From assembly GCA_029204045.2 (NCBI GenBank), contig JAQNDB010000178.1, positions 54,886-118,885 on the forward strand: a stretch of 64,000 nt of DNA. Reading direction: 5' to 3'. Positions within the stretch are counted from its first letter, which is position 1; each line of letters starts with the position of its first letter. This document shows positions 10,325-21,385 of the stretch, piece after piece. The notes below the pieces were generated by a model. The model did not search any database, was not told the DNA's origin, and saw nothing but the letters and a program-made list of their open reading frames with translations. The position numbers were made by a program, and so were the translations under genes. Source of the stretch: Tillandsia leiboldiana. Taxonomy: Eukaryota > Streptophyta > Magnoliopsida > Poales > Bromeliaceae.

Positions 10325-11055
10325 AGTTTTTCTTCTTTTCTCTAATCTCTCTTTTGCAGGTTTTTAAGTTTTTGTTCTTATTTAGTTCTCAGGAGTTTCT
10401 TAATTTTGTTCTATTTAACTCTCCTTAAAGTTTTTGTGATTTTGGCTTTGTTTGTGACAAAAAGGGGGAGAGAGTTTAGAGAGAACTTGAACAATGAACT
10501 TGAACAATGATGTGATGTGAACATCAAGGTAAGTGAACATCAAGGGAACTTGAACAATGATGAACAATGCTGATGTGAAATTTTGTACACAACAAGGTAA
10601 GTATCACTTCAACTTCAACTTTGGTTTTCATCTTGTGATTGTTTGCATGTCTCTACTAACTATTCGACTAACTATTTGGGCATGTAATATGACTAACAAG
10701 TTGATGTTCACTAACATGACATTTGGTTTTTGATTGCATAGAAGATATGTTGGTTTTTGACTATGATTCTCTTACATATCTGATTTCTCAAATGTCATGA
10801 TGATCAGATAAACTCTATCTCTGTACTAGGTTTTGTATGCTAAATATTCTTGAGGTATCTAACGATCTCTTTTTGTCAAGAATGATTTCTTTGTGCAGAG
10901 AGTACAGATGTCTAAGTCTAGAGTCTGTTTTAGGAGTTTATCTCATGTTTTTAAATTTTTGGATCTCCATTGTAAATTTTTGTTGTATGGTGATAGCAAC
11001 AAAAATATCTTTTTGAATTTTCTTGAGTGGATCTGTGTTTTGTCACGAAACCGCC
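10325..11055. other. Spacer between envelope-like ORF and 3' LTR
   Basis: About 730 bp, T-rich, no coding evidence. It includes short direct repeats around 10488-10570 (AACTTGAACAATGA and GTGAACATCAAGG) and a second purine tract, AAAAAGGGGGAGAGA, at 10459-10473. Confidence 0.6.
10459..10473 (+). other. Second polypurine-tract-like element
   Basis: AAAAAGGGGGAGAGA, 600 bp before the 3' LTR. It is very close to the main tract in sequence. Multiple polypurine tracts are known in Sireviruses. Confidence 0.55.
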
Positions 11056-11067
11056 AAAGGGGGAGAT
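11056..11067 (+). other. Polypurine tract of the copia element
   Basis: AAAGGGGGAGAT ends immediately before the TG of the 3' LTR, the position required for plus-strand priming. Confidence 0.9.
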
Positions 11068-12415
11068 TGTTACGGAATTTGAGTTGGCGTAGTTTCGTGA
11101 AAGTCTCAAGTCTTGAAGATTGAAGGTGAAGAAAGTTGGATCATTTAACTCAATCTCAAGAAAGAAGAATTCAAAAGGATCAGGTATGTTTAACCTAAGA
11201 TTTTGTGTGATCCGAATACTTCTTGTAGTGTAGAAACACTTGGAAGAATCTTTCATTGCATAAAAATCAAAAACTGGACTTGGGACATGTTCAGGATCCG
11301 GATCAGGTTGTTCGATCCGGATCCCGAAGGTGGTTTGTTCATACACCAGTTCAATCCGGATCGTAGCCTCTCTTGATCCGGATCCCGAACACTGAGTTTA
11401 CCATCTTCCTTGAACGATCCGGATCAGGCTTCGCAATCCGGATCCCGAACGTTGATGTTTGGTGAACTGTATGAACGATCCGGATCAAGCACTTCGATCC
11501 GGATCCCGAACCTTCGTTTTTCTGGAATTACCTGACTCGTTACGACGATCCGGATCACAGCTAATCCGATCCGGATCGCCGTCCGTAAAATTTCCAGAAA
11601 TGTTAGGTTTTTGATTCTTATCTCCTTCCTAGGATTTCTAACCTATAAATAGACCCTATGATTCATTTCCTAGGGTAAGCCGAAAATCCAAATAGCCGTC
11701 ATTTTCATATATCATCTCATACGGCTCTAGATCCACATATAGAGAAGAAAGGAAATCATTAGAGAACACTCTATGTTTCTTCATCTATATTGATTAGTTT
11801 GATTCTAGGTTTTCATACTCACATCTTGAGTTGAATCAAACTAATGAATACTTAGATGGTATTTCCGATCTATCTTTGATCTAAGTATTCGGCGGATCAT
11901 CACCACCCAAAAACAACGATTTACCCCAAAAATCGGCGCGTGGATTCGCGTGTCCTTGTGGATTCAAGGTTCAACCGCTCTCGTGGATTCGGAGCGAGGC
12001 ACGTTCGTGGATTCGAAGGGTGCTATTGGGTGAAGACCGTGGATTCGGTCGGACGTCGTGGATTCGACGTTGGACGCCGTGGATTCGGCGTTGGGCGCAG
12101 ATCGTGGATTCGAGAAGCGTCGCGGAGCGAGCGGAGAAGATCCTCTAGGAGCGTATGGAAAAGGTTGAGTCGTAAGTGTGTACGGTAAATCACCTTGTAC
12201 GTGTTTTAATTCTAGTGGATTTCTGCCGTGTTATCGGTCCCGTGGTTTTTTACTCCGGTGATGGAGTTTTTCACGTAAAAATCTTGCGTATTATTTTTAT
12301 TTCCGCATTGGGTTTTTATCGCAACGATTTTTTGAGTGTTTATACGTTTACACCTATTCACCCCCCTCTAGGTGTTTTTTCCCCTATTTAGATCCTTATT
12401 ACATATAACCCAACA
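11068..12415 (+). repeat. 3' LTR of the Sirevirus-like copia element
   Basis: A 1348-bp copy of 1330-2673. By eye the two differ at few substitutions and several one-base length changes, mostly in homopolymers. TATA box at 11644-11651. The CCTAT target duplication follows at 12416-12420. Confidence 0.95.
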
Positions 12416-12420
12416 CCTAT

Positions 12421-12669
12421 GTACTAAATCAATAGAAAAAGTTGTTGAGCTGAATAATTTTATAAAATAACATCATAATCGCTCAGATGTTATGGATTCG
12501 TCATTCCATGAATACAAATACATTAAAGGGTGACATCAACCTTCTCTCTGTGATTTCAGACCCGTGGGACCCTCAAAGCAGTATTTTTCTCTTCTTTTGT
12601 GTGGGCCCCATGTCCCATCCTCTCTTCTCCCCCCTCTCTCTCTCTCCTGCGCGGTGCTTTTGCAGCACG
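12421..12669. other. Host sequence between copia and solo LTR
   Basis: About 250 bp with no gene. It ends with a CT-rich run and GCACG (12665-12669), the left target duplication of the solo LTR. It continues at 16030 once the solo LTR is removed. Confidence 0.6.
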
Positions 12670-14210
12670 TGTAGAATACCGGAACTTCGGATGGCGCACC
12701 GACCTCGCGAGATGACATGGAGCGGAGGAATTTGCCTCGGGCGTCTTCCACATGTGTCTTCAGTTGAGTTCGGGTGGACTCGGATCAACGCAGAAGCCCC
12801 AGGTCAGTTCGGGGTTTTCCGGGCATTATCCGCTGTTAGAGGACTGGTTTCGGGGACGCCTCGACTCCACAGTGGTGTCCAGAAAATTTGGAAATACTTG
12901 GAATAGGTGTACTTTCTTATTACAGCGGGGTTCGGGAGGTTCCGGACTGACGCGGAGGACCCGAAGGCGAAAAGTGAGTTGGAACTGACAGTTTCGGAGC
13001 CGGTTCTTGGATTGAGCACCCCGACTCAACGGTTGAGATTTTTGAGGAGAAAAAGCTGTGGACATGTGTATTTTCAGATTACAGCGGAGTTCGGGAGGTT
13101 CCGGACAGGTGCGGAGGCCCCGAGGGCAAAAAGTGAGTTGGAGTTGGCCTATTTTGGATTATTTAATTAAGTTTAATTAATTAATGGCATTTTTGGCTTT
13201 GGTCTGGGTTGATATGAAAGAAGGAAAAGAGAAAGAAAGGAAGCAGAAGAGGAAATTGAAGTGGTTGGATTGGGTTAGATATTTTTGATTTTGGAGGGCA
13301 TTTTGGTCTTTTGGCATCTCATTAATTAAGCCACCAACCTTAATTAATGAGACCACGTCACCTTCTTCTTCCCTGTAAAAACAGAGGAACACCTTGAGAA
13401 CAGAGAAAAAAAAAGTGAGGGAGAAAAAAAGAAGAAGAAGAAGAAGAAAAGAAGGAAAAGTGAAGGATTGGAAGGGCTTTGATGGAGAGAACTTCCTGCA
13501 AGGAGCCGCGGCGCCAAGCAGAGCGAAGCGCACGCGAAGAGCCTCATTAAGGTATGTGCAGTTTTTTTTCTTTAGAAGCTTCAGTTTGATCTTTAATGGT
13601 GGCTTTGGAGTTGTGCTTGGTGTTGTTGGTGGAAGGTTGTGCTTGGGACTGCTTGTCCAGGGTGGAGGTTCTGCGGTGTGCGGGTTTTGTGTTGGGTTCC
13701 GCAGCAGGGGAGCCGCGCGGGCGTGCATGGGCGCCGCGCGCGGCTCGTGCGCAGCTGGCGGCGCGTAGCAGCGCCGCTGGCAGGTGGGCGCGCAGGCTGG
13801 CGCGCAGCAGCGCGCCGCTGGCCGGCAGGGGCGCGCGCAAGGTGCGCGCAGCTGGGCACGCGCTGTGGGCACCGCGCGGAGGCGGGCGCCGCGCAGCCGG
13901 GCGGTGCGCGGGCACCGCACAGCTGGCGCTGCGCAGGCGCCGCGCGGGCACGCTGGTGCGCCGCGCTAGCGCGCAGCAGGCCCGCTGAGGGCACGCGTAG
14001 CGGGCCAGGGCCCCGCGCGGCGGGCCCATGCGCCGCGCGGCCGGCCCAGGCGGCAGCGGCGGTGTGCTGCAGCGCGGCAGCGGCGGTGTGCTGCAGCGTG
14101 GCAGCGGCGGTGTGCTGCAGCGCGGCAGCGGCTACAGCAGCGCTGGCTGCGGGCGCGCTGGTGCCGCGCGGGCAGCGGCAGCAGCAGCGCGCATCGGCGA
14201 GTTCGCCGGA

Positions 14211-14447
14211 TGCTTTTCGCGCTGCGTTTTGTTGGCCGGAGTTGGGTTTTGACGGCGAGCGCGCGTGTGGGCCGAGCTTTCTCTGTTTATGTTATCTTTT
14301 TTATTTATTTATTTTTATTTTATTCTTCCTCTCTTTTTTTTCCCTGGCAGATTTGTGGAGCAGCATGTGCTGCTTGGTCGCATGTGCGGAGGGTTGGATC
14401 TGAACGCGGAGCCCGGATCGAGTGCGGGGTAGGATGATGATGATGAT

Positions 14448-14485
<38 letters not shown>

Positions 14486-14790
14486 GATGATGATGATGAT
14501 GATTGATGATGATGATGATGATGATGATGATTGATGATGATGATGATTGATGATGATGATGCTGCTTTTCGCGCTGCGTTTTGTTGGCCGGAGTTGGGTT
14601 TTGTCGGCGAGAGCGCGTGTGGGCCGAGCTTTCTCTGTTTATTTTATTTATTTATTTATTTATTTTTATTTTATTCTTCCTCCCTTTTTTTTCCCTGGCA
14701 GATTTGTGGAGCAGCATGTGATGCTTGGTCGCGTGTGCGGAGGGTTGTATCTGAACGCGGAGCCCGGATCGAGTGCGCGGTAGGATGATG
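14211..14790 (+). repeat. Tandem duplication of ~352 bp inside the solo LTR
   Basis: The segment beginning TGCTTTTCGCGCTGCGTTTT at 14211 recurs at 14563 with only a few differences. Each copy runs into a GAT array, so the duplication probably arose by slippage or unequal exchange between arrays. Confidence 0.85.
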
Positions 14791-14798
14791 ATGATGAT

Positions 14799-14891
<93 letters not shown>

Positions 14892-14927
14892 GATGATGAT
14901 GATGATGATGATGATGGTGATGATGAT

Positions 14928-14961
<34 letters not shown>

Positions 14962-14967
14962 AATGAT

Positions 14968-15016
<49 letters not shown>
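14431..15016 (+). repeat. GAT (ATG/TGA) microsatellite arrays
   Basis: Long (GAT)n runs, broken at intervals by TTGA interruptions, lie on both sides of the second duplication unit. The interruptions recur, suggesting a higher-order unit of several GATs plus GATT. Confidence 0.95.
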
Positions 15017-15017
<1 letters not shown>

Positions 15018-16029
15018 ACAGTTGGCTCAAGGCATTGGGACTAGAGAGAGTGGATCCTTTGGTGTAAGCTGTGAGCCTTATGTGAATTTTGGGTTTTTTT
15101 TTTAGTGTCCTGAAGGTTAATTATGTCCTGAAGGTTTTATGCCAGTTGTGAGATACTTGAGTTCGCGGGGTCGCTCCCCGCGAGCTACGCTCCGGATGCG
15201 ATGATGATACCGAGCCTGACGACGCTGCGATGTGGTTACTGAGATAGTCCTTGAGGGACACCCTACGTAAGACCAAGCCCTATTTGGGCATGAGTGGCAG
15301 TAGATGAGCGCAGGCTTGACTGGTCCAAAGAGGGACAGTCATTGGGATTGGGTGATATGTGTGAGTGAGTTACATACTGTGTTCTTAGATGGTTTTTCCT
15401 TTGAGCATTGATACTGAGGCATGTTAGCAGTAGCGAGTGTATGCACATTTCATCATTAGTATAGTTTCTTGAGACATGATAGCTATAGTTCCTTTCATCT
15501 TTTATCTATCTATCTATCTGCATACCTATCTGTTGTGCCTCCAGTAGACTTAGTGGGCATACCGTGGATATTGGGACGGTACCCACTGAGATCTGCCTTC
15601 TGCAGTAGATCTCACACCCGCTGCGGTGACAGGTTTTCTGAGGCTGCTGTTCCGGCTTAGCTCGCGCGGAGACAGCTGATCGAGGTGAGGACGTGGCCGA
15701 GTAGTTCCTTACCAGCATTCTGAGTCAGAGGTAGATGTACCCTGTTAGTTTTATGATTCTGCTTTTGTACTGAACATATTGAGTGGTCAGTGAGGATTTT
15801 TGTATATTGTTTTCATAGTTGAGAGACTTGTATTGAGGCTTTTGATTTTTTATTCAGATGTTCAGTGATTTTTGTTAGCTACTAGTTTTATTTTCAGCTC
15901 TGATACATGTGTAGCATTAGATTTTTTTTTGCAGGGTAGACACTTCGTCTATACGGCAGTTTCCGTACAGATGGCGGATCTGTTGGCGAGCCCGGGTCAG
16001 CAGTTTCGACCCCGGGGGGTGACAGCACG

Positions 16030-16071
16030 CCTCCGCCTCCTACGAACCGCTGCCATGTCCCCTCCACTTCC

Positions 16072-16122
<51 letters not shown>

Positions 16123-16331
16123 ACGTGCCGCTTTTGCCTCCCCCTCTGCCTCCTACGCGTCTCTTTTGCTGCACACGTCCGACTCCTATACGCCGTTGAG
16201 GCGTATTCTCTCTCGATTAAGATGTCAAGCTAAAGTTACAATTTTTCTGGTAGATGTCAAAAGTTTCTTCTGATCTGAGATGGATTTCTTAAAACAGAGG
16301 CTCACTAGATACAACTTCATCTTTCCATCCA

Positions 16332-16388
<57 letters not shown>

Positions 16389-16445
16389 CTCGTTCCACTT
16401 TTTCTCTCATTCCATCACCTTCCTTCTCCCAAAACCTTTCTCCCC
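16030..16445. other. CT-rich host segment without a gene
   Basis: Contains two long CT microsatellites (about 16070-16120 and 16335-16386) and no supported coding sequence. It is continuous with 12421-12664 across the solo LTR insertion. Confidence 0.7.
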
Positions 16446-17325
16446 ATTATATCTCAATTCCATCCATACGATTGAGCTCGAATCATCATCGGCGCCGTCA
16501 CACTCAGAATTGATTCATCATAGTGTGTTGCGTCTCCGATTCGACCCTTTGGTAGCAAGAATCATCATCGTCGCCATCCTGGGCTCGCGAGGGATCCTCC
16601 GAGCCGGTTGCAACTCAGACTCGAGCTTAACACGACCATTCCTATTATTCTAGTCCAACAAGCCAAACTCTAAATCAGTTATTGAGAATAGATCTGACAT
16701 GGTCGCTATAATCAATACTCAATAGCAAAATCGGCGCCGTCATTATATCTCAATTCCATCCACACGATTTAACTCGAATCATCATCTGCGCCGTCACACT
16801 CAGAATTGAATCATCACGGTGTGTTGCGTCTTCGATTCGACCCTTCGGTAGCAAGAATCATCATCTTCGCCATCCTAGGCTCGCGAGGGATCCTCCGAGC
16901 CGGTTGCAACTCAGACTCGAGCTTAACACGACCATTCCAATTATTCTAGTCCAACAAGCCAAACTCTAAATTAGTTATTGAGAATAGATCTGACATGGTC
17001 GCTATAACCAATACTCAATAGCAAAATCGGCGCCATCATTATATCTCAATTCCATCCACACGATTGAGCTCGAATCATCATCGGCGCCGTCACACTCAGA
17101 ATTGATTCATCACGGTGTGTTGCGTCTCCGATTCGAACCTTCGGTAGCAAGAATCATCATCGTCGCCATCCTGGGCTCGCGAGGGATCCTCCGAGCCGGT
17201 TGCAACTCAGACTCGAGCTTAACACGACCATTCCTATTATTCTAGTCCAACAAGCCAAACTCTAAATCAGTTATTGAGAATAGATCTGACATGGTCGCTA
17301 TAACCAATACTCAATAGCAAAATCT
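16446..17325 (+). repeat. Three tandem copies of a ~296-bp unit
   Basis: Units begin with ATTATATCTCAATTCCATCC at about 16446, 16742 and 17037. They are about 95% alike by eye. The last ~95 bp of each unit (from CCATTCCTATTATTCTAGTC) also occurs at 273-361, next to SMC5 copy A. The array thus formed by duplicating the sequence downstream of the SMC5 fragment. Confidence 0.9.
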
Positions 17326-17339
17326 GATGAACATATACC

Positions 17340-17850
17340 TTCATGTCAAGTACAATTGCCATCATGATCTTTTCGGTGTAATTCCACTTGAGATCTACTG
17401 TTTCAAAGAGCAAATTCTGGGAACAAAATAGACCCTATGAATACTTGGCACACAACCAATATAAAATCTGCTGACTTCAATTAAATAGATAATCATCTAA
17501 TGGCATTACGAGATACTAATGTGCTTCACTTGATGCATCCTGACCTTAATTTTAATTGCCATTTGAAAGCACTGCTCATTCAACTAGGCGGCTTGGCCAA
17601 TAAGCTTTTTTGTGCTTAACTCGTGGTCTTCCTCTTTACTTATGTCTTCCAGCATCTTCTCCTCATATCTGGAGAAAAAAACAGAGCAGATAAGCCCTAC
17701 CATACAACTCAACATAGAACACAAAGATGTGTAGGAAATAGGTTTGGCATGCACCGACACGCCTTTGTATTTCCTGGCACCTCTTTTTCTCAAACTTAAC
17801 ATTTTCAGTAATTTCCTCCCAAAAACAGAGGGAGAAAAATAAATGGTAAA
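17340..17850 (-). pseudogene. SMC5-like pseudogene fragment, copy B
   Basis: A near duplicate of the blocks at 377-850. It has a Lys/Glu-rich block (about 17840-17745, KFEKKRCQEIQRR), a block at about 17672-17545 (RYEEKMLEDISKEEDHE) and one at 17417-17340 (DLKWNYTEK, ending at a gtatat donor). An in-frame TAG follows GQAA in the middle block. It lacks the DNHYRW and LRSR blocks of copy A. It lies downstream of the SMC5 5' exons in the same orientation, but exons for roughly residues 330-700 are missing between them. Gene order therefore does not reflect an intact locus. Confidence 0.75.
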
Positions 17851-18019
17851 TCGTAAAAAATAAAAAAATCCCCTCCTTAATGAACAATTCCACACTTATT
17901 AACACTTTTCATCACTACTATCTGATAAACTCAAACATCATAAAAAGCATTAAAAAATATTTCTCCGAAATTTTATGACGCTAAACCAGTAGCCTTTTAT
18001 CTCAACCTTACTATATTTG

Positions 18020-19282
18020 ACAGCCATGAACAACTTACTTAATAGGGCTTCTGAGATCATTCAAAATTTTAGCTGCCTCTTCCATTTTATTCTTAGCAAG
18101 AGTCTCCTGTTTCCAGTTTCCTTGTATTCCACTTTCTTCATGTCATACTTAAGCCATGATACTTTCTTCCTCATCAAATCAACCTATGGTTGGACAATAG
18201 CATCAATGCAGGATAGTTTAAAGATCAACAAAGAAATATCAAGGTTAGAAAAAATACCTATGCCAAAACTTTCTTCTTCTGACGAGCACGCTCTACATCT
18301 CTTTCTTGCTCAGTGTTAAGAGCTTTCAGCTGATTTAATGTCTCTCCATTTAGGCTGACAGTCTAAGAGGGTCCACATAGAATTGCTTATGACATATTAA
18401 AATGTGAAAGGAAATACTTTTATTGTCGCATAGTAATTGACATGAACAGTTAATGTTAGAAGGCTAAGTTTCAGGATCTCGCAAATAAGTAGAAACTAAA
18501 AACAAAAACAAAAATTGTCTTTAAAAGCTCCCAATCACTGCAGAGAAGAAGAAAAGGGATGGACCGACTCGAGCCTTTTTATTTCTTTACTTTTCTCAAC
18601 AAGTGCACGATGTTGAACTGCCAACTCAGGATTACCAACAGCTTTTGCAATCTCCTCCAGAAGTTGAATTAGAGTTAGCTAAGCAAATTCACATACCTGA
18701 TCTTGTGGCATGAACTAGAAGGACAATACTGAAGATGTCACAACAATCCAACAATCCAAAAACAAGTAGACTGAAAGAAAAATTGCAATAGAATGACTGG
18801 ATGAGAAAATGAAAGATTACAGCATCATATATTCTAGAAGGATTCATGTTAGCCACATTTCATGTGGAGTCTGACAAGTTAGAAACTAAGTTAGTTCAAA
18901 AACTATTAGGTATAATTAGAAAAGAAAACGAAAAAAAAAAGGGACACGATGAACATTAAGCAGTATATGCAAGCACAACCACAATACAGTCAAAAATCAA
19001 AGTAATGCAGTTAAAACCAATATGAACCCCAAAATCAATTTCATCGAAAAAAGGTCGAACCAGCAGCTCTCTGGTAAGCCCTAGAGAGATGGCGCACATG
19101 AGAGAGCTCTTCCCGGAACCATTGGGGCCGATGACGAGATTGAAGCGCAAAACGAGCTTGCACTTGAGGTGATCGTAGGTCATGAAGTTATGGATTTCGA
19201 TCTCTACTATGCTCCTCGGCACGTAATCGCCCTCCCCTCTAAATCCATGTAAAATCTCGTTAGAATTTGACAGCACGAGAAA

Positions 19283-19323
<41 letters not shown>

Positions 19324-19385
19324 GAGATGAGGGTTGAAGAGAACCTTTGATTGAGCTTGGGGCGCTTCGCTCCGCGGTGCGCCAT
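18020..19385 (-). pseudogene. SMC5-like pseudogene, 5' exons
   Basis: Exon 1 (19385-19345) begins at ATG and reads MAHRGAKRPKLNQ, with a GT donor. Exon 2 starts at 19238 after an AG and encodes VEIEIHNFMTYDHLKCK followed by the Walker A motif GPNGSGKSS of the SMC ATPase head. Further blocks: about 18715-18590 (CEFA-stop-LTLIQLLEE then PELAVQHRALVEKS), about 18360-18255 (NGETLNQLKALN) and about 18185-18025 (WLKYDMKKVEY, then after a frame change KMEEAAKILNDLRSP). The TAG in the third block and the frame change in the last make this non-functional as read. Intron 1 holds a CT/GA microsatellite. Order and orientation match plant SMC5; the middle of the gene is absent. Confidence 0.8.
19283..19320. 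repeat. GA/CT microsatellite in SMC5 intron 1
   Basis: About 38 bp of GA dinucleotides (plus strand) lying between exon 1 and exon 2 of the SMC5 fragment. Confidence 0.9.
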
Positions 19386-19499
19386 TGCTCGACCTCGTTC
19401 CTTCTTTACAGAGCTCAAAGATCTTCGGCTTTGCTCTAATGGCGATGCGAGAGATCGACTCTCGGCATCCTTCTGATACCATAAGATAAAACTTTCATC

Positions 19500-19625
19500 C
19501 TCCAAACCTAAATTAATCACATTCCCAAAATTTCCGATACCAAAGCTCATTCCATTAATCCCGTTCCAAATATTAAAACTCACACTACAACAAAAATGGC
19601 TTTTAGCGGCAATTATTTTTACTAC
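19500..19625 (+). repeat. CACTA-type terminus with left flank, copy 1
   Basis: About 83 bp of flank ending AAAACTCA is followed at 19583 by CACTACAACAAAAATGGC and TTTTAGCGGCAATTATTTTT. The CACTACAACAAAAA start is the classic end of plant CACTA (En/Spm) transposons. The whole 125-bp block recurs at about 23814-23938. No transposase is visible. Confidence 0.65.
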
Positions 19626-20500
19626 AATAATATATCTATTTTTACCCCCATTAAAAGTAATACAATAAGAAAATAGATTGTGCCTACTGCTATGAAAGAT
19701 TTATCAAATATATCTCAGATGAGCAGGCAAACACTGCAGACGAAGAATATATATGCTATCATTTCACTTATTAATGTTGCCTGATGGAGCATTGATTGTT
19801 AAATAATATGCAGATCTTTTTCTTTTTCTTTTTAACTCTACAAGGTTGACGGAATTGTCAAATGGAAAAGGCAAAACATTCAGATACATAAATTAAAGAA
19901 ATAAAATTTTCAAATATAACAAAAAGGAATACAACAAAACTGTCACAAAACCTTGTGGAGACAATTAGAGAAAGGAAACAACAGCTACAAATGCCAAGCC
20001 TACTGGGCCTCAGATCATTTCCAACATCCGTCTTTGCATAGTTTTTCTAATATAAGCTACATTGTGTTAAAGCTGCGAATTTCTCCAAGTCATTCCATGT
20101 TCATTAGAATTCTTCTATGTGAACTACAGCATATGCAGTCATTCCCATTTTTCTGAGAGAGATTTAATGTTAAACCTAACACCCCTTTGTCAACATTATG
20201 TGCGTATTGTGCCCATAACTTCAATCTTGCTAGTGCCAGTTAGGATGAATTTTCACAGTTTGATCAATTGCAAAAAAGAGGATTCCTCCCCTGCAAATGA
20301 ATTAGATTTGTAGAACAGGCATGGTAGCTAGCTTGACAAATGTGTGTATATATATTCAAGACAGGAAATAAATGCTTAACTGAACAATTGATTTCACATG
20401 CTTTTCTATATTTCACAGATGCAGTTTCAGGTTTACGATAGCTAATAGTTGTGGGTAGCATTTCCCTGATTTCACCTGAGGACAATAAAAGTATGATAAT
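19626..20500. other. AT-rich stretch without a gene
   Basis: About 870 bp between the CACTA-type end and the L1 exons. No coding evidence; the expected last exon of the L1 gene was looked for on the minus strand and not found. Confidence 0.6.
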
Positions 20501-20504
20501 CATA

Positions 20505-21385
20505 CCTTTCCAAGGCCAGCATGCACTATAGCAGTTTTGTCAATTTTGAAATCAATTCGACCGCATTTTGCCTCTTTTACTGCCCCAGAAACGTCACTTG
20601 TCACAGATCCTAGCTATATTAAAAGAGGAAGGCGTTAGAGTAGCATTTTGGATGCAAGCCTCATATTGCTAGATGAACTAATGAAACTCACTTTGGGATT
20701 TGGCATCAGACCACGGGGACTAAGGATCCTAGCAATCTGAGGAAGCAAAACTGTGAATTATGAAATAAAAAGATATACATTGAAACTAAAACATACAAAG
20801 AGATGCTCGGTCTACGAACCTTGGAAAAGCGTGGCATATACATTGGCGTTGCAATGCACTTGTCAAAATTGAGTTTACCACCTCCTGCAGACAAAATTTA
20901 ATCAGCTGTTAGAGTCGCAATAATGCACCAGAGTACCAAGAAAATAATATATCAAATATCAAAGTTCTAATTATTGGTTCTTCTCTTAATTTTAATCAAC
21001 TTTTGAGGCTTTATTTCAGCAGTTAAGCAATATCTTATACCTTTTCAATGGTAAGTATAGTTACTTTATTGTTAGGTAAACTTCAAGAAATGGCTATAGA
21101 AGTAGAAGATGCCCAGCAAGCTATGTCTAGCCACTTTGGCTAATACTCTAGATCCATCTCATTTTTCCAGCATCCATATTAAAATTTGCATCAACCGCTT
21201 GCAATTAACTTCTGGAGTTACCATCAAACTTTCCCAAAAAAAAGAGAAAGAATGAAGCAAATTAGTACCAGTTCTTATCTCCTCAATAAGTTCATCACCA
21301 CCTACTACATCAGCTCCTGCAGCCCTAGCTTCATCAGCCGCAACCCCTTCAGCAAATATAGCTACCCTAACAGTCTTCAAAACAA
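20505..21385 (-). pseudogene. Organellar (mitochondrial-type) ribosomal protein L1, internal exons
   Basis: L1 is the large-subunit ribosomal protein of the L1 stalk. On the minus strand four exon-like blocks are in frame across plausible GT/AG sites. They are about 21385-21273 (ARAAGADVVGGDELIEEIRT), 20886-20822 (FDKCIATPMYMPRFSK), about 20740-20697 (ARILSPRGLMPNPK) and about 20618-20506 (VSGAVKEAKCG then KTAIVHAGLGK). The motifs RGLMPNPK and GAVKEAK are typical of L1, and the CIATPMYMPR spacing resembles the mitochondrial form more than the plastid one. The N-terminal exons (targeting peptide) and the final exon are not found. The upstream side is replaced by an LTR fragment at 21468. The blocks themselves carry no stops. 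It may be a captured or truncated gene piece. Confidence 0.7.

Larger units (their letters stand above)
1330..12415 (+). mobile_element. Ty1/copia LTR retrotransposon, Sirevirus-like, full length but defective
   Basis: An 11.1-kb element with LTRs at 1330-2673 and 11068-12415, each starting TGTTACGG and ending CCCAACA. It is flanked by perfect 5-bp target-site duplications, CCTAT at 1325-1329 and 12416-12420. Order inside: primer site, gag, truncated integrase, reverse transcriptase, RNase H (the copia order), a long spacer, an envelope-like ORF, and the polypurine tract. Sirevirus membership is inferred from the envelope-like ORF, the GGGGGAG-type polypurine tracts, the palindrome array upstream of the LTR TATA box and the long gag with coiled coil. 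The LTRs differ by few substitutions and several single-base indels by eye, so insertion looks recent. It cannot be autonomous because protease and the integrase N-terminus are missing. Confidence 0.93.
12670..16024 (+). mobile_element. Solo LTR, 3.36 kb, Ty3/gypsy or LARD type
   Basis: It starts TGTAGAATACCGG and ends GGGGTGACA, flanked by the 5-bp duplication GCACG at 12665-12669 and 16025-16029. No internal domain or second LTR is attached, so it is the product of LTR-LTR recombination. The last ~75 bp (GATGGCGGATCTGTTGGCGA onward) closely match the ends of the LARD LTRs at 43088 and 49990, and blocks near 15240-15330 also resemble them. It therefore belongs to a related family and its orientation is forward. 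The body holds a very GC-rich stretch (13680-14200), a tandem duplication and GAT arrays. Confidence 0.85.

Noticed and set aside
12487..13170. Open frames overlapping the left end of the solo LTR
   Set aside because: They cross the LTR boundary and target duplication, overlap one another on both strands, and show no recognisable domain.
13177..14403. Several long overlapping open frames on both strands in the GC-rich part of the solo LTR
   Set aside because: They arise from high GC content with few stops, have low-complexity Ala/Arg/Pro composition in every frame, and lie wholly within an LTR with target duplications.
14431..15016. GAT array considered as a CRISPR-like or minisatellite array
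   Set aside because: The unit is a trinucleotide with simple interruptions, with no spacers and no nuclease genes. It is a microsatellite in a plant LTR.
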